Assembly: GCA_020635175.1 (NCBI GenBank)
Contig: JACKAH010000008.1
Location: 1 to 54,728, forward strand
Source: Deltaproteobacteria bacterium
Lineage (GTDB): Bacteria > Bdellovibrionota_C > UBA2361 > J135
DNA length: 54,728 nt
Direction: 5' to 3'
Below the pieces are notes generated by a model. That model saw only the letters and a list, made by a program, of their open reading frames with translations, made no database searches and had not been told where the DNA came from. Positions 16,377 through 24,584 of the stretch are shown in pieces. Every line of letters begins with the position of its first letter. Within the stretch, counting starts at the first letter, position 1. The position numbers and the translations under genes are program-made.

Positions 16377-17275
16377 TGTCCTTACAGGTAGTTCTATCAT
16401 CGCTAAGACATATAATTCTTGATGAAGCCAAGCTTCCCAAGGAGCTTGAAAAGCGTCGTGAATACTATAGAGAAAAATTTCCAAAACTAACCAATGAAGA
16501 GCTCGAGGATCTTAGCCTGATGGATCCAAAAAGAATTCGGCTCTACACGACTAGTATCTATGCATCGCAGAGAAATCTTTTAAGAAGGAAGTTGCCTTTG
16601 ACTTTTGCTGTGCTTGATAAATTCTACGCAGAATACTATGGCGAGGATTTTAAGCCTTATCTGCATGTTAAAGCTATGCACCAAAAGTACCCCTGGAAAG
16701 AAGGGGGAACAGAGAATTTAGTAGGCAACTTTCTTAACTACCTCAAATCAGATCTAGATAAGTTTTATGAAAGGATAGAATCTTTTAAGGATATAGTTTC
16801 AATTGACTACGCTTCGTTTGGACTTTTTCGATTAAGAGAAGAGGGTTTGGGTAAAGATGATGCACTATCTCTTGATGCCTTATCTCCGATGACTGTTTCC
16901 GAGGTGATGGAGCTAGAGTTTTATCTTCCTTCGATCACCCAATTTAGAAAATTCGATTTTGAAGTCATACCTTTTCGTCGCTATTTCCGAAAAAATAGAT
17001 CTCTCCGTGAAAAGTTTCCTAAGGAGAGAATTAATTTTGCAATCGGAGGTAGGAATTCCTCTTTTGATGTAACCTGGCAAAATCTGAGCTTAGAACTCTA
17101 CGATTATCTTTCCTCTCAACCCAGAGATACGATGATACCGTTATCATTATTTGCGGAAGCTTTCATTGAGCAATCTGATAGCTCACTCTCTGAGGAAGAG
17201 ATTTTTCATAACTTTATAGAGCTAGTTATTAAACTCTATAACAGCGGCGCTGTTTTTTTAAGCGCACCTAAATAA
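16376..17275 (+). CDS. hvfC: HvfC/BufC-type RiPP maturation partner
   Basis: A 299-residue protein in the position of the DUF2063-type partner that binds the precursor and delivers it to the MNIO. The N-terminal helical region (LPLTFAVLDKFYAEYYGEDF) and HVKAMHQKYPWKEGGTENLV resemble that family. The C-terminal part (PLSLFAEAFIEQSDSSLSEE, then NFIELVIKLYNSGAVFLSAP) looks like a winged-helix, RRE-type module. It is coupled by one-base TAATG overlaps both to hvfB and to prmC, which locks the cassette into the housekeeping transcript. The assignment rests mostly on gene context plus these partial resemblances. Confidence 0.78.
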   Translation: MSLQVVLSSLRHIILDEAKLPKELEKRREYYREKFPKLTNEELEDLSLMDPKRIRLYTTSIYASQRNLLRRKLPLTFAVLDKFYAEYYGEDFKPYLHVKAMHQKYPWKEGGTENLVGNFLNYLKSDLDKFYERIESFKDIVSIDYASFGLFRLREEGLGKDDALSLDALSPMTVSEVMELEFYLPSITQFRKFDFEVIPFRRYFRKNRSLREKFPKERINFAIGGRNSSFDVTWQNLSLELYDYLSSQPRDTMIPLSLFAEAFIEQSDSSLSEEEIFHNFIELVIKLYNSGAVFLSAPK

Positions 17276-18138
17276 TGATAAAAAACATTCTCATTGAAGC
17301 GGCTAAGCAGCTGCATGGCTATACTGATACACCAAGATTAGATGCTGAGCTATTGATGATGCACTATCTGAGATTTAACAGGACAGACTTAATCGTTAAT
17401 AACTCAGTATCTCTTTCTGATACTGAAAGACGACAATATTTTGAACTGGTAAAGCGACGCCTTGATGGTGAGCCTATTGCTTATATTACTGGCGTAAAAG
17501 AGTTTTGGGGACATCAATTTAAAGTAAACAAAGAAGTTTTGATTCCAAGACCGGAAACAGAGCTTATTATTGAAAAGGCCTTAAGTTTAATTGAGAAGCT
17601 TCCTCAACCCCTAAGAATCTTAGATCTAGGAACAGGCTCTGGAGCAATTATCGTTAGTCTTGTCGATGAGCTTAAAAAAAGAAAGTTAGAGTTTGAGGCG
17701 TTTGCTGTAGATGTTTCTGAGAAGGCTCTAAGCATAGCTAGAGAGAATGCGAAGTGCATCGGCGTAGAAGCTGATATTACATTTTTGTTAGGCTCGTGGT
17801 TTTCACCACTGGCCGTAAATCAACAATTTTCGTTAATCCTTTCTAATCCACCATACATTGCTGAAGGCGATAAGCGTGTTTCTAAAGAGACCTTTTTTGA
17901 ACCACGTTCTGCCTTGTATGCTGGAGACGATGGATTATCGGATATAAAGCAATTGATTGCTGAGCTGCCAAGATTTCTATTAAAGCCAGGATTTTTTATC
18001 TGCGAAACGGGATACGATCAAAGAGAATTGCTTTCAGATCTTTTAACTCACAGTTTGAAAGATCAGCATTGCCTGGAATTTGAATTTTATAATGATTACG
18101 CAAGTTTGATGAGAGGATTTCAAATTAGCTCACTTTGA
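17275..18138 (+). CDS. prmC: Release factor glutamine methyltransferase
   Basis: It methylates the Gln of the GGQ motif in RF1/RF2 using SAM. The 287-residue length is typical. The N-terminal helical domain contains DTPRLDAELLMMHYLRFNRT. The linker GEPIAYITGVKEFWGHQFKV and LIPRPETELIIEKAL are hallmarks. The SAM site is ILDLGTGSGAIIVSL, and the catalytic NPPY is in LILSNPPYIAEGD. Its start overlaps the hvfC stop, so its translation may depend on the RiPP cassette being read. murA follows 56 bases later. Confidence 0.97.
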   Translation: MIKNILIEAAKQLHGYTDTPRLDAELLMMHYLRFNRTDLIVNNSVSLSDTERRQYFELVKRRLDGEPIAYITGVKEFWGHQFKVNKEVLIPRPETELIIEKALSLIEKLPQPLRILDLGTGSGAIIVSLVDELKKRKLEFEAFAVDVSEKALSIARENAKCIGVEADITFLLGSWFSPLAVNQQFSLILSNPPYIAEGDKRVSKETFFEPRSALYAGDDGLSDIKQLIAELPRFLLKPGFFICETGYDQRELLSDLLTHSLKDQHCLEFEFYNDYASLMRGFQISSL

Positions 18139-18194
18139 CTGAAGTTTTGTCATAGAGTATCCTCAAACACCTTACTATATATTCCAGTTAACCA

Positions 18195-19484
18195 ATGTCA
18201 GAGATTATTGAAATTCGAGGGGGGCGGCCCTTAAAAGGAACTATTCAGGCTAGTGGAGCTAAGAATGCAGCTTTGCCGATGCTTATGGCAACATTGCTTA
18301 CACCAGAGCCATGTATCTTAAGAAATGTTCCAAACCTTCTCGATACAGGTCTTACGCTTGGACTCTTAGAGCACTTCGGAGCGAATTGTTCTTATTCAAA
18401 TAGCATAGCCAAAATATGTGTTCCAAAACTTCGTGCAACTGAAGCTAGCTATAGCTTAGTAAAAGCATTACGCGCCTCTTTTTGGGTGCTGGGCCCACTT
18501 TTGGCCAGAGGTGGTGCCGCGAGAGTTGCGCTTCCTGGTGGTGATGCAATCGGCACTCGACCTGTGGATATTCATTTAAAAGCACTTGAAAAAATGGGTG
18601 CAGAGGTAAAGCTTAAGCATGGAGTAGTTTATGCTACGGCTCCACATGGCTTACATCCAGCTGAGATAAAATTTCACTTCCCCTCTGTCGGAGCAACTCA
18701 CCAGCTAATGATGGCCGCAGCACTGACTCCAGGAATTACAACGCTGAGCAATGTTGCAAGGGAGCCAGAAGTTAGTGCCCTAGCTGACATGCTTAATCAG
18801 ATGGGTGCTAAGATTGAAGGTGCAGGTACAGATAGAATTGTTATTGAGGGATGCTCTGAGTTAACGGGCGTTGATGTCACTATGATTGGCGACCGCATCG
18901 AGGCAGGGACTTATTTAATGGCAGCTATAGCAACTGCTGGTGAGATCACGATTACCGGGATAAATCCTGAGCATCTTCGAGCAGTCTTAGATCTATTGGT
19001 TCACATGGGTGTTGAAGTTAAGACAACCACTGATTCAATTAGTGTTAAAACAGTTTCTGTTCCAAACGCTCAAAAAGTTACGACACAACCATTTCCTGGG
19101 TTTCCAACTGATCTACAGGCCCCACTTATGGCGCTTTTAACCATCGCTAATGGTGAAAGCAAGATTGAAGAGAAGATCTTTGAAGGACGCTATGGTCACG
19201 TCCCAGAGCTTAATCGAATGGGTGCAAAAATTACGGTAAACGATCGTGAGGCTATAATTGAAGGAGTGATGAAGCTAAGTGCTGCTCCGGTCGACGGTGG
19301 CGATATCAGAGCTGCAGCTGCCCTTGTTGTTGCTGGACTTGCTGCAGATGGAATTACTCAGATTCACGAGATCGAACATCTCAGGCGTGGTTATGAAAAC
19401 CTAGAGCAAAAGTTTAGAAGTTTAGGTGCACAGATCGGATGTGTGCCTGAAGAAATTGAAGACGCTGTCGCAACGGGATGTTAA
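18195..19484 (+). CDS. murA: UDP-N-acetylglucosamine 1-carboxyvinyltransferase with Asp at the catalytic Cys
   Basis: First committed enzyme of peptidoglycan synthesis, moving enolpyruvate from PEP to UDP-GlcNAc in the cytoplasm. The 429-residue length is normal, with two inside-out barrel domains. ASGAKNAALPMLMATLLT, RVALPGGDAIGTRPVDIHL, AALTPGITTLSNVAREPEV and GFPTDLQAPLMALLTIANGE are family signatures. In the PGGCAIG loop the catalytic Cys is Asp117 (GAT at 18543-18545). Enzymes with Asp here, as in mycobacteria and chlamydiae, remain active but resist fosfomycin. The next gene starts at the base after its stop. Confidence 0.97.
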   Translation: MSEIIEIRGGRPLKGTIQASGAKNAALPMLMATLLTPEPCILRNVPNLLDTGLTLGLLEHFGANCSYSNSIAKICVPKLRATEASYSLVKALRASFWVLGPLLARGGAARVALPGGDAIGTRPVDIHLKALEKMGAEVKLKHGVVYATAPHGLHPAEIKFHFPSVGATHQLMMAAALTPGITTLSNVAREPEVSALADMLNQMGAKIEGAGTDRIVIEGCSELTGVDVTMIGDRIEAGTYLMAAIATAGEITITGINPEHLRAVLDLLVHMGVEVKTTTDSISVKTVSVPNAQKVTTQPFPGFPTDLQAPLMALLTIANGESKIEEKIFEGRYGHVPELNRMGAKITVNDREAIIEGVMKLSAAPVDGGDIRAAAALVVAGLAADGITQIHEIEHLRRGYENLEQKFRSLGAQIGCVPEEIEDAVATGC

Positions 19485-20195
19485 ATGGAGCAGGTTGGGT
19501 TAAACATTGTCCCACGCTTAAGATACACACCTGAGAATTTTGTTTTCCATTCAGGAACTGAACAAGCTTGGGATGCCTGTATCTCTCAATTGCCGTTAGA
19601 TAGTTTTCAGATCTGCTACCTGCATGCTGCAAATCGTTACGGCAAAACTCATTTCTCGATAGCATTATCTGATTGGTTAGCAAAACGGGAAATGTTTCCA
19701 AAGCTGATGGATGGATTGAGCTTTGAGAAATGGTTGCTTCAGAATTTCTTAAACGACTCTAAGCATATTAGAACTGTAGATCCCTCAGAGGTTATTATAG
19801 TTGATGATGCAGATCTTTATTTTGATAAAATTACTCCTGGCTTATCTGGACCTTTTGTAAACTTTGTTGAAACCTACAGAACTGCTAAGGCAGGGATTGT
19901 GTTCCTGTCCTCGAAGTCGATTGATGCGCTTCCGTGCGATAATCATGTAATAAGCCGCTTAAAAGCTGGTGCTGGGCTTTCAATTTTAGCGCCATCTCCT
20001 GAAGAGTTACCAAAAATCTTGAGTGCGTTAGCGAAGCAGCGGGGAGTGAAGTTAACTGAGAGAAATATTCTATTTTTAGAAAAACGCTTAGCGCGGGATA
20101 TTACTTCGTTAGAGCATTATTTAGATAGATTGCTGCATCTCTCGCAGGCATTAGGGAAATCGATTAAATTTCGACTCATAGCAGATGCTGTCTAG
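19485..20195 (+). CDS. DnaA/Hda-like AAA+ ATPase
   Basis: A 236-residue protein resembling domain III of DnaA without the DNA-binding domain IV, like Hda. The N-terminal LRYTPENFVFHSGTEQAWDA is the family's base-contact segment. The Walker A is degenerate: AANRYGKTHF keeps GKT but lacks the first glycines. Walker B is VIIVDDADL. VISRLKAGAGLSILAP is the arginine-finger/box region, and the C-terminus forms the helical lid (LEHYLDRLLHLSQALGKSIK). Hda promotes ATP hydrolysis on DnaA bound to the sliding clamp. No clear N-terminal clamp-binding motif is seen here. Its start directly follows the murA stop. Confidence 0.82.
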   Translation: MEQVGLNIVPRLRYTPENFVFHSGTEQAWDACISQLPLDSFQICYLHAANRYGKTHFSIALSDWLAKREMFPKLMDGLSFEKWLLQNFLNDSKHIRTVDPSEVIIVDDADLYFDKITPGLSGPFVNFVETYRTAKAGIVFLSSKSIDALPCDNHVISRLKAGAGLSILAPSPEELPKILSALAKQRGVKLTERNILFLEKRLARDITSLEHYLDRLLHLSQALGKSIKFRLIADAV

Positions 20196-20314
20196 ATAAA
20201 AAGATTAGCGCAATCAAAACCTTGGAGCTCACTTATAGTGTCGGTAGATCTAGATTATTTTGAAGGATATGTTAAGGTATCAGGCACTTAAGTAAATATT
20301 TTACGAGTTGAGAC

Positions 20315-21559
20315 ATGTCAAAAAGAAGAGTTGTAATCTCAGGTATTGGAATAATTTCTCCCGTTGGGAACACCACGGCTGAAACCTGGGACGCGGTCCT
20401 ATCTGGAAAATCAGGTGTAGCAGAGATTACACGGTTTGACAGTACAGAATTTTCTACAAAAATTGCTGCCGAAGTAAAAAACTTTGATCCAAAACAATAC
20501 ATTGAGGCAAAGGAAGTAAAAAAACACGATCTCTTCTCTCAGTACTCGATGGCTGCAGCAACTCAAGCTTGGGAAGATGCAAAATTAGATTCTCATTCTT
20601 TCAGCCCCTCTAGAATGGCTTGTATCCTTGGAGTAGGAATTGGTGGATTGACTACTTTAGAGCAATACCATGAAGCCTACCTAAATGGCGGACCACGCAA
20701 GATCTCTCCATTTTTGATCCCAAGAATGATTAGTAACCTTGGACCTGGAAACATAGCTATTCGATATGGCTTAAAGGGACCAAACTACACGATTACGAGC
20801 GCATGTACTTCGGCTACTCATTCCATTGGTGAGGCTTACAGATTGATAGCAGATGGCAGACAGGATCTAGTCTTAACTGGGGGTTCTGAGAGCTCAGTAA
20901 CTCCGATCGGAGTCGGTGGATTCTGTGCTATGAAAGCTTTATCCACTCGTAATGAAGATCCTACACGTGCCTCTAGACCTTTTGATAAAGACAGAGATGG
21001 GTTTGTGCTTGGTGAAGGTTCTGCTGTATTGGCTCTTGAAACACTCGAATCTGCTGAAAAACGTGGGGCAAACATTTACGCTGAAGTTGTAGGATATGGA
21101 AGCTCTTGCGATGCTTATCATATCACTGCACCAACAGAGGGTGGCGAAGGAGCAGTTTCTTGTATGACAGAAGCTATTAAAGATGCGGGCATCGATCCTT
21201 CACAGGTTACCTATGTTAATGCTCATGGAACCTCTACGCCAATAAACGATCCTGCCGAGACAGCAGCAATCAAAGCTGTCTTTGGTGACTATGCAAAAAA
21301 TGGTTTAGTGGTTAGTTCAACTAAATCGATGACAGGTCACTTGCTTGGAGCTGCCGGTGGTATTGAAGCAGCTTTTTGTGCGTTAGCAATTCATCATGGC
21401 AAAGTGCCACCAACTACTAACTTTGATGAAGCAGATCCTGCCTGTGATCTAGATTACGTACCAAACACTTATAGAGAGATGCCTGTAGAAGTTGCAATTT
21501 CAAACTCGTTTGGATTCGGTGGAACTAACGGAACAGTTGCAATCGCTAGATTGAAATAG
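20315..21559 (+). CDS. fabF: 3-oxoacyl-ACP synthase II
   Basis: Condensing enzyme of fatty-acid elongation that adds malonyl-ACP to acyl-ACP. The 414-residue length is standard. The thiolase-fold signatures are RRVVISGIGIISPVGNTTAE at the N-terminus, nucleophile Cys in ITSACTSATHSIGEAYRLI, and the two catalytic His in VNAHGTSTPINDPAE and STKSMTGHLLGAAGGIEA. NSFGFGGTNGTVAIARLK ends the protein. No acpP or fabG neighbour is visible. The gap before it, 20196-20314, shows only a weak ribosome site and no terminator. Confidence 0.97.
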   Translation: MSKRRVVISGIGIISPVGNTTAETWDAVLSGKSGVAEITRFDSTEFSTKIAAEVKNFDPKQYIEAKEVKKHDLFSQYSMAAATQAWEDAKLDSHSFSPSRMACILGVGIGGLTTLEQYHEAYLNGGPRKISPFLIPRMISNLGPGNIAIRYGLKGPNYTITSACTSATHSIGEAYRLIADGRQDLVLTGGSESSVTPIGVGGFCAMKALSTRNEDPTRASRPFDKDRDGFVLGEGSAVLALETLESAEKRGANIYAEVVGYGSSCDAYHITAPTEGGEGAVSCMTEAIKDAGIDPSQVTYVNAHGTSTPINDPAETAAIKAVFGDYAKNGLVVSSTKSMTGHLLGAAGGIEAAFCALAIHHGKVPPTTNFDEADPACDLDYVPNTYREMPVEVAISNSFGFGGTNGTVAIARLK

Positions 21560-21573
21560 TATCTCAGCATACT

Positions 21574-21786
21574 ATGAAAGATGACTTCCTAGATGAGAGA
21601 ATACGAGCTCAGGATATTTTACTAGGAGCATTGGGATTTGGTGAGGAAGCATCAATTCTATCTTTAGAGCCGACTGAAGATGGGTATCGAGGTATCGGTG
21701 CCTGGGAGGATGGCGAGCAATTTGAGTTCGAAAGTGAAGAATCTTTAACAGATTTAGAGCGTTGGGCCATTTCAATTCTTAGTTAA
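21574..21786 (+). CDS. Small acidic protein of unknown function
   Basis: A 70-residue, strongly acidic protein 14 bases after fabF in the same direction. Its composition (FGEEASILSLEPTEDGYRGI, then EDGEQFEFESEESLTDLERW) looks like real protein with a short beta meander and a terminal helix. It has no signal peptide and no cysteines. I do not recognise it. The ribosome site is weak, so coupling to fabF translation is likely. The gap after it (21787-21952) contains only a short CAGG/CCTG hairpin near 21894. Confidence 0.6.
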   Translation: MKDDFLDERIRAQDILLGALGFGEEASILSLEPTEDGYRGIGAWEDGEQFEFESEESLTDLERWAISILS

Positions 21787-21952
21787 ATTTATAAAATCAA
21801 TAGAATTCAAGCATTTACGTTCATAGAGGGGCAATAAAGAGATTTAAGATTTAGCCTAGATCTGTCGTCTTATATTTAAGGCTTTTATTTATCAGGGGAT
21901 TTTATCCTGTAAGCCAGTTGTTTTTTCTCACGACAGGGGAGTCGAATTTTAA

Positions 21953-22681
21953 ATGTATAATGCTTTAATCGTAGATCCAGATAGTAAGGCGCGCGTTCGC
22001 CTGAAGGAAGCTGCTAAGATACAGCGGATCTTCGGTCGGATTAATGTTTCAAGCTCTCTACTCCATGCAAAACAGCGACTTCAAGAGGGTGAAACAGAAT
22101 GTGATGTTGTGTTTTTAGCTGAGCAATTTGATATGGAGGATATTGCTGAATTTATCAAAGTGGCTAAGAAAACCGAATTCGGTGAAGATTGTGCTTATAT
22201 TCTAGTAATCAAATCAGAAGATACTGAAGGTACAACAGAAGCTACAAGCGTACTTGCTGGTGTGCACGGAATTTTACAAGCTCCATATTCTGTAAATAGA
22301 CTCCAAGAGATTGTTTCAATTGCTTCTAGAGTTAAAGGGGAAAATGAAGTTCGCAGACGAAAGGATGCAATTCGAACCTTAATTCAAAAGCTTGTAAAAG
22401 AATACGATAAAATTACAAGCTATATGAGCAAAGGAATGAACGTTACACGTTCAGTCGAGCGCTTCCAAGAGCGTTGCCAGCAGCTTAAGAAATTCCAAGA
22501 TGACGAAGCTTTTGCGATGTATTGTGACATTGCAATTGATGTTTTCCAGAAATCTAGACCTAAAAAACGAGATTACGGTGGTGCGAGCAAACGTATTCGA
22601 GATCGTATGATGAAAAAGCTGCAAGAGCAGTACGACAAAGATATGGCTGACGATGAGTCGGAAGAAAACGCTAGTCTTTAA
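21953..22681 (+). CDS. Pseudo-receiver protein with helical C-terminus
   Basis: A 242-residue protein whose first 125 residues have the receiver-domain pattern. NALIVDPDSKARVRLKEAA resembles beta1 with its acidic pair, VVFLAEQFDMEDIAEFIKVA resembles beta3-alpha3, and GVHGILQAPYSVNRLQEIVS resembles beta5. The phospho-acceptor Asp is Ala in VFLAE, and the Lys before beta5 is Gln, so normal phosphorylation is unlikely. The C-terminal half is basic and helical (RRRKDAIRTLIQKLVKEYDK, then ASKRIRDRMMKKLQEQYDKD). Two similarly built proteins lie at 34727-35575 and 35877-36761. The function is unknown. Confidence 0.7.
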   Translation: MYNALIVDPDSKARVRLKEAAKIQRIFGRINVSSSLLHAKQRLQEGETECDVVFLAEQFDMEDIAEFIKVAKKTEFGEDCAYILVIKSEDTEGTTEATSVLAGVHGILQAPYSVNRLQEIVSIASRVKGENEVRRRKDAIRTLIQKLVKEYDKITSYMSKGMNVTRSVERFQERCQQLKKFQDDEAFAMYCDIAIDVFQKSRPKKRDYGGASKRIRDRMMKKLQEQYDKDMADDESEENASL

Positions 22682-22690
22682 GTGAGTAGT

Positions 22691-23317
22691 TCACTCTTCA
22701 CGAGACGGACATATTTCCCGGATATCACAATCAGAACAAACTGGATTTTGAGCTTTGCATACTCTTCTGCCATGTAGAATTAGCCAATGGTGCAAATTAC
22801 GCCAAAGGCTAGAATCAAATTGTGCTTTTAGTTCCTCTTCTACCTGATCTGTATTTTTGCCTGAGGCTAAGCCTAAGCGTTTTGATACTCTAAAGACATG
22901 TGTATCAACTGGTAGCGTATGAATTACGCCAAGTTCTCCTAAGACTACGTTTGCAGTTTTTCTGCCTACACCTGGGAGTTTAAGAATTTCTTCAAACTGT
23001 TTCGGAATCTTTCCTGAAAATTCAGCTTCTACCATCTTTGAGAGGTTTATCAGATTTTTAGACTTTGTTTTATAGTAGTTAATCGGACGAATAATTTTTT
23101 CAATATCAGTAAGCTTTGCGCTGGCGAGTGCTTTAAAATTTGGGTATTGATTGAATAGATGGGGAGTGACGTCGTTTACTTTTTTGTCCGTGCATTGTGC
23201 TGACAAAACTACAGAGACTAGTAGCTGAAAGTTGTTTTTAAAATTGAGCTCAGAAGCTGGCTTTGGGTAAAGCTTCGAAAGTGTCTGTAATAACTGTTCT
23301 TTCGTCTTTTTCTTCAT
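22691..23317 (-). CDS. nth: Endonuclease III
   Basis: Bifunctional DNA glycosylase/AP lyase that removes oxidised pyrimidines. About 208 residues from the ATG at 23317; an upstream in-frame GTG at 23326 is less likely. The helix-hairpin-helix LPGVGRKTANVVLGE carries the catalytic Lys, and PVDTHVFRVSKRLGL carries the catalytic Asp. The C-terminal iron-sulfur loop CKAQNPVCSDCDIREICPS has the C-x6-C-x2-C-x5-C spacing. FQLLVSVVLSAQCTDKKVND is also conserved. It diverges from the next gene, and the two 5' ends meet or overlap near 23317. Confidence 0.96.
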   Translation of the reverse strand: MKKKTKEQLLQTLSKLYPKPASELNFKNNFQLLVSVVLSAQCTDKKVNDVTPHLFNQYPNFKALASAKLTDIEKIIRPINYYKTKSKNLINLSKMVEAEFSGKIPKQFEEILKLPGVGRKTANVVLGELGVIHTLPVDTHVFRVSKRLGLASGKNTDQVEEELKAQFDSSLWRNLHHWLILHGRRVCKAQNPVCSDCDIREICPSREE

Positions 23318-24405
23318 TGAATACACTCAGCAAGAAATATCATCTAAAGCCTGAGACTTTCTTTAACATATTGAACTGTCTGGGAAAAGAATTCGTGGAG
23401 CGAGCAGACTTTGACATTAAAATACAAGCTTTTCAAAGCGGAGATCTTTCAGGGCTCGAGGATATTCGTGAATATCTGTTTGATAAGGTCATACTTACGC
23501 CAAGAGCATCTAGTGGCAGTAGTTCACTAGAACTTGAACTTAATCTGATTACCGGTTCTGAGTTGTGCACGCTATGGTTAGAAGATGAGGTTGATCAAGA
23601 TTTCATTTACCTATTCCTCTCGCGCGACGCATTTAAGGAGTGGAAAGAGGAATACCTTCAAGATGTAGACCATTACATCTTACATGGCAGAGATCTGTTT
23701 GCTGCTGTTCCAAACAATTATGGAGTTAAGATAGTCTTGAGTGTTAGCGAAGAGCTACAGCTGACTGCTGAGCAGGTGATTACGCTTGTCTATGGCGACA
23801 CGCAGACTAAAGCAGAGTCATCCTCTGAGCCTCTCTCCTCCGCTAGCGGGGAGGATGTCACTGAACAAACCGCGCAGGATTCAAAGCTCGTCCCGGATCC
23901 ATTCTCCTCCGCTAGCGGGGGAGATGTCGCTGAACAAACCGCGCAGGATTCAAAGCTCGTTCCGGATCCGTTCTCCTCCGCTAGCAGGGAGGTTGTCGCT
24001 GAACAAACAGCGCAGGATTCAAAGCTCGTCCCGGATCCGTTCTCCTCCGCTAGCGGGGGAGATGTCGTCGAAGACGACAGAGGGGGTGATGTGTTCAAAA
24101 ATGCAGAGCGTGACACACAAGGCTGGTACGTTGCCTCCTCAGTCGCTCACGGAGAAGACCTACTCGACCCTAAACCTCTCGAAGAAGCAATCCGCCGAAA
24201 CACCGCCGAATTCAAACAAGCAAAACCTCACCCCAGCAATCCAGCTAAGTTAAATCAGGCAAGCGCTCAAGCTGCCCAAATTGCCTCAGAAAAGGTCTCT
24301 CGGGTGATATCAGCAGAGCCACAAAAAGCTGAAGCACGCGCTAGAAAGGGGACTTTCTCTCGTGTTATCGCAGCGTTAAGGATATTCAGAGATACTGATA
24401 GATAA
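23317..24405 (+). CDS. Unknown protein carrying an expanded palindromic-element repeat
   Basis: The frame is open from 23263. The true start is unclear: TTG 23317, TTG 23371 and GTG 23395 are all possible and none has a strong ribosome site. Residues before about 23830 look like a normal globular acidic domain (FQSGDLSGLEDIREYLFDKV, then LCTLWLEDEVDQDFIYLFLS). Then comes a low-complexity stretch of three full 23-residue repeats (PFSSASGGDVAEQTAQDSKL plus VPD) and a partial fourth. A basic C-terminal tail follows (EKVSRVISAEPQKAEARARK). The repeats are built from a dispersed DNA element, so they are probably not functional sequence. I do not recognise the N-terminal domain. Confidence 0.65.
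   Translation: MNTLSKKYHLKPETFFNILNCLGKEFVERADFDIKIQAFQSGDLSGLEDIREYLFDKVILTPRASSGSSSLELELNLITGSELCTLWLEDEVDQDFIYLFLSRDAFKEWKEEYLQDVDHYILHGRDLFAAVPNNYGVKIVLSVSEELQLTAEQVITLVYGDTQTKAESSSEPLSSASGEDVTEQTAQDSKLVPDPFSSASGGDVAEQTAQDSKLVPDPFSSASREVVAEQTAQDSKLVPDPFSSASGGDVVEDDRGGDVFKNAERDTQGWYVASSVAHGEDLLDPKPLEEAIRRNTAEFKQAKPHPSNPAKLNQASAQAAQIASEKVSRVISAEPQKAEARARKGTFSRVIAALRIFRDTDR
23830..24089 (+). repeat. Tandem 69-bp repeats derived from an interspersed palindromic element
   Basis: Copies begin at 23830, 23899, 23968 and 24037 (the last partial). All keep frame, and differences are mostly single bases. Each starts with a TCTCCTCCGCTAGCGG palindrome core. The last copy continues into ATGTCGTCGAAGACGACAGA then GGGGGTGA, which is the full element. 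That full form is matched in reverse complement at 2461-2508. Expansion of part of the element plus flanking bases explains the array. Confidence 0.88.
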
Positions 24406-24414
24406 CTTGAAATA

Positions 24415-24431
24415 AGCAGAGCTTCTCTGCT
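24415..24431. other. Short stem-loop after the repeat-bearing gene
   Basis: AGCAGAG and CTCTGCT pair with a three-base loop, ten bases past the stop. There is no T-run, so it is only a possible terminator or RNA-stability hairpin. The gap up to panB (24432-24584) holds no other clear element. Confidence 0.4.
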
Positions 24432-24584
24432 ACCGTTTGCCTGTAAGATACATCTACTAATTCTAAATAGTTACGAGCTACTGCTTGTCAGAGTTCAGTT
24501 CGAATTGGTGAGTATTTTAGGGTAAGCGTTTTACCAACAACGTAATTTAAAAGCATTTACTGAAAATTTTCGGGAGTGACTTAC

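Noticed and set aside
23830..24089. Tandem repeats as a CRISPR array
   Set aside because: The units are directly adjacent 69-bp copies with the same interior sequence, so there are no unique spacers, and they are in frame within a gene. No cas gene is near.
23786..24253. Alternative plus-strand frame and minus-strand frame over the repeats as genes
   Set aside because: These are by-products of the stop-poor repeat DNA. Only the frame that continues through flanking non-repeat sequence on both sides is kept.
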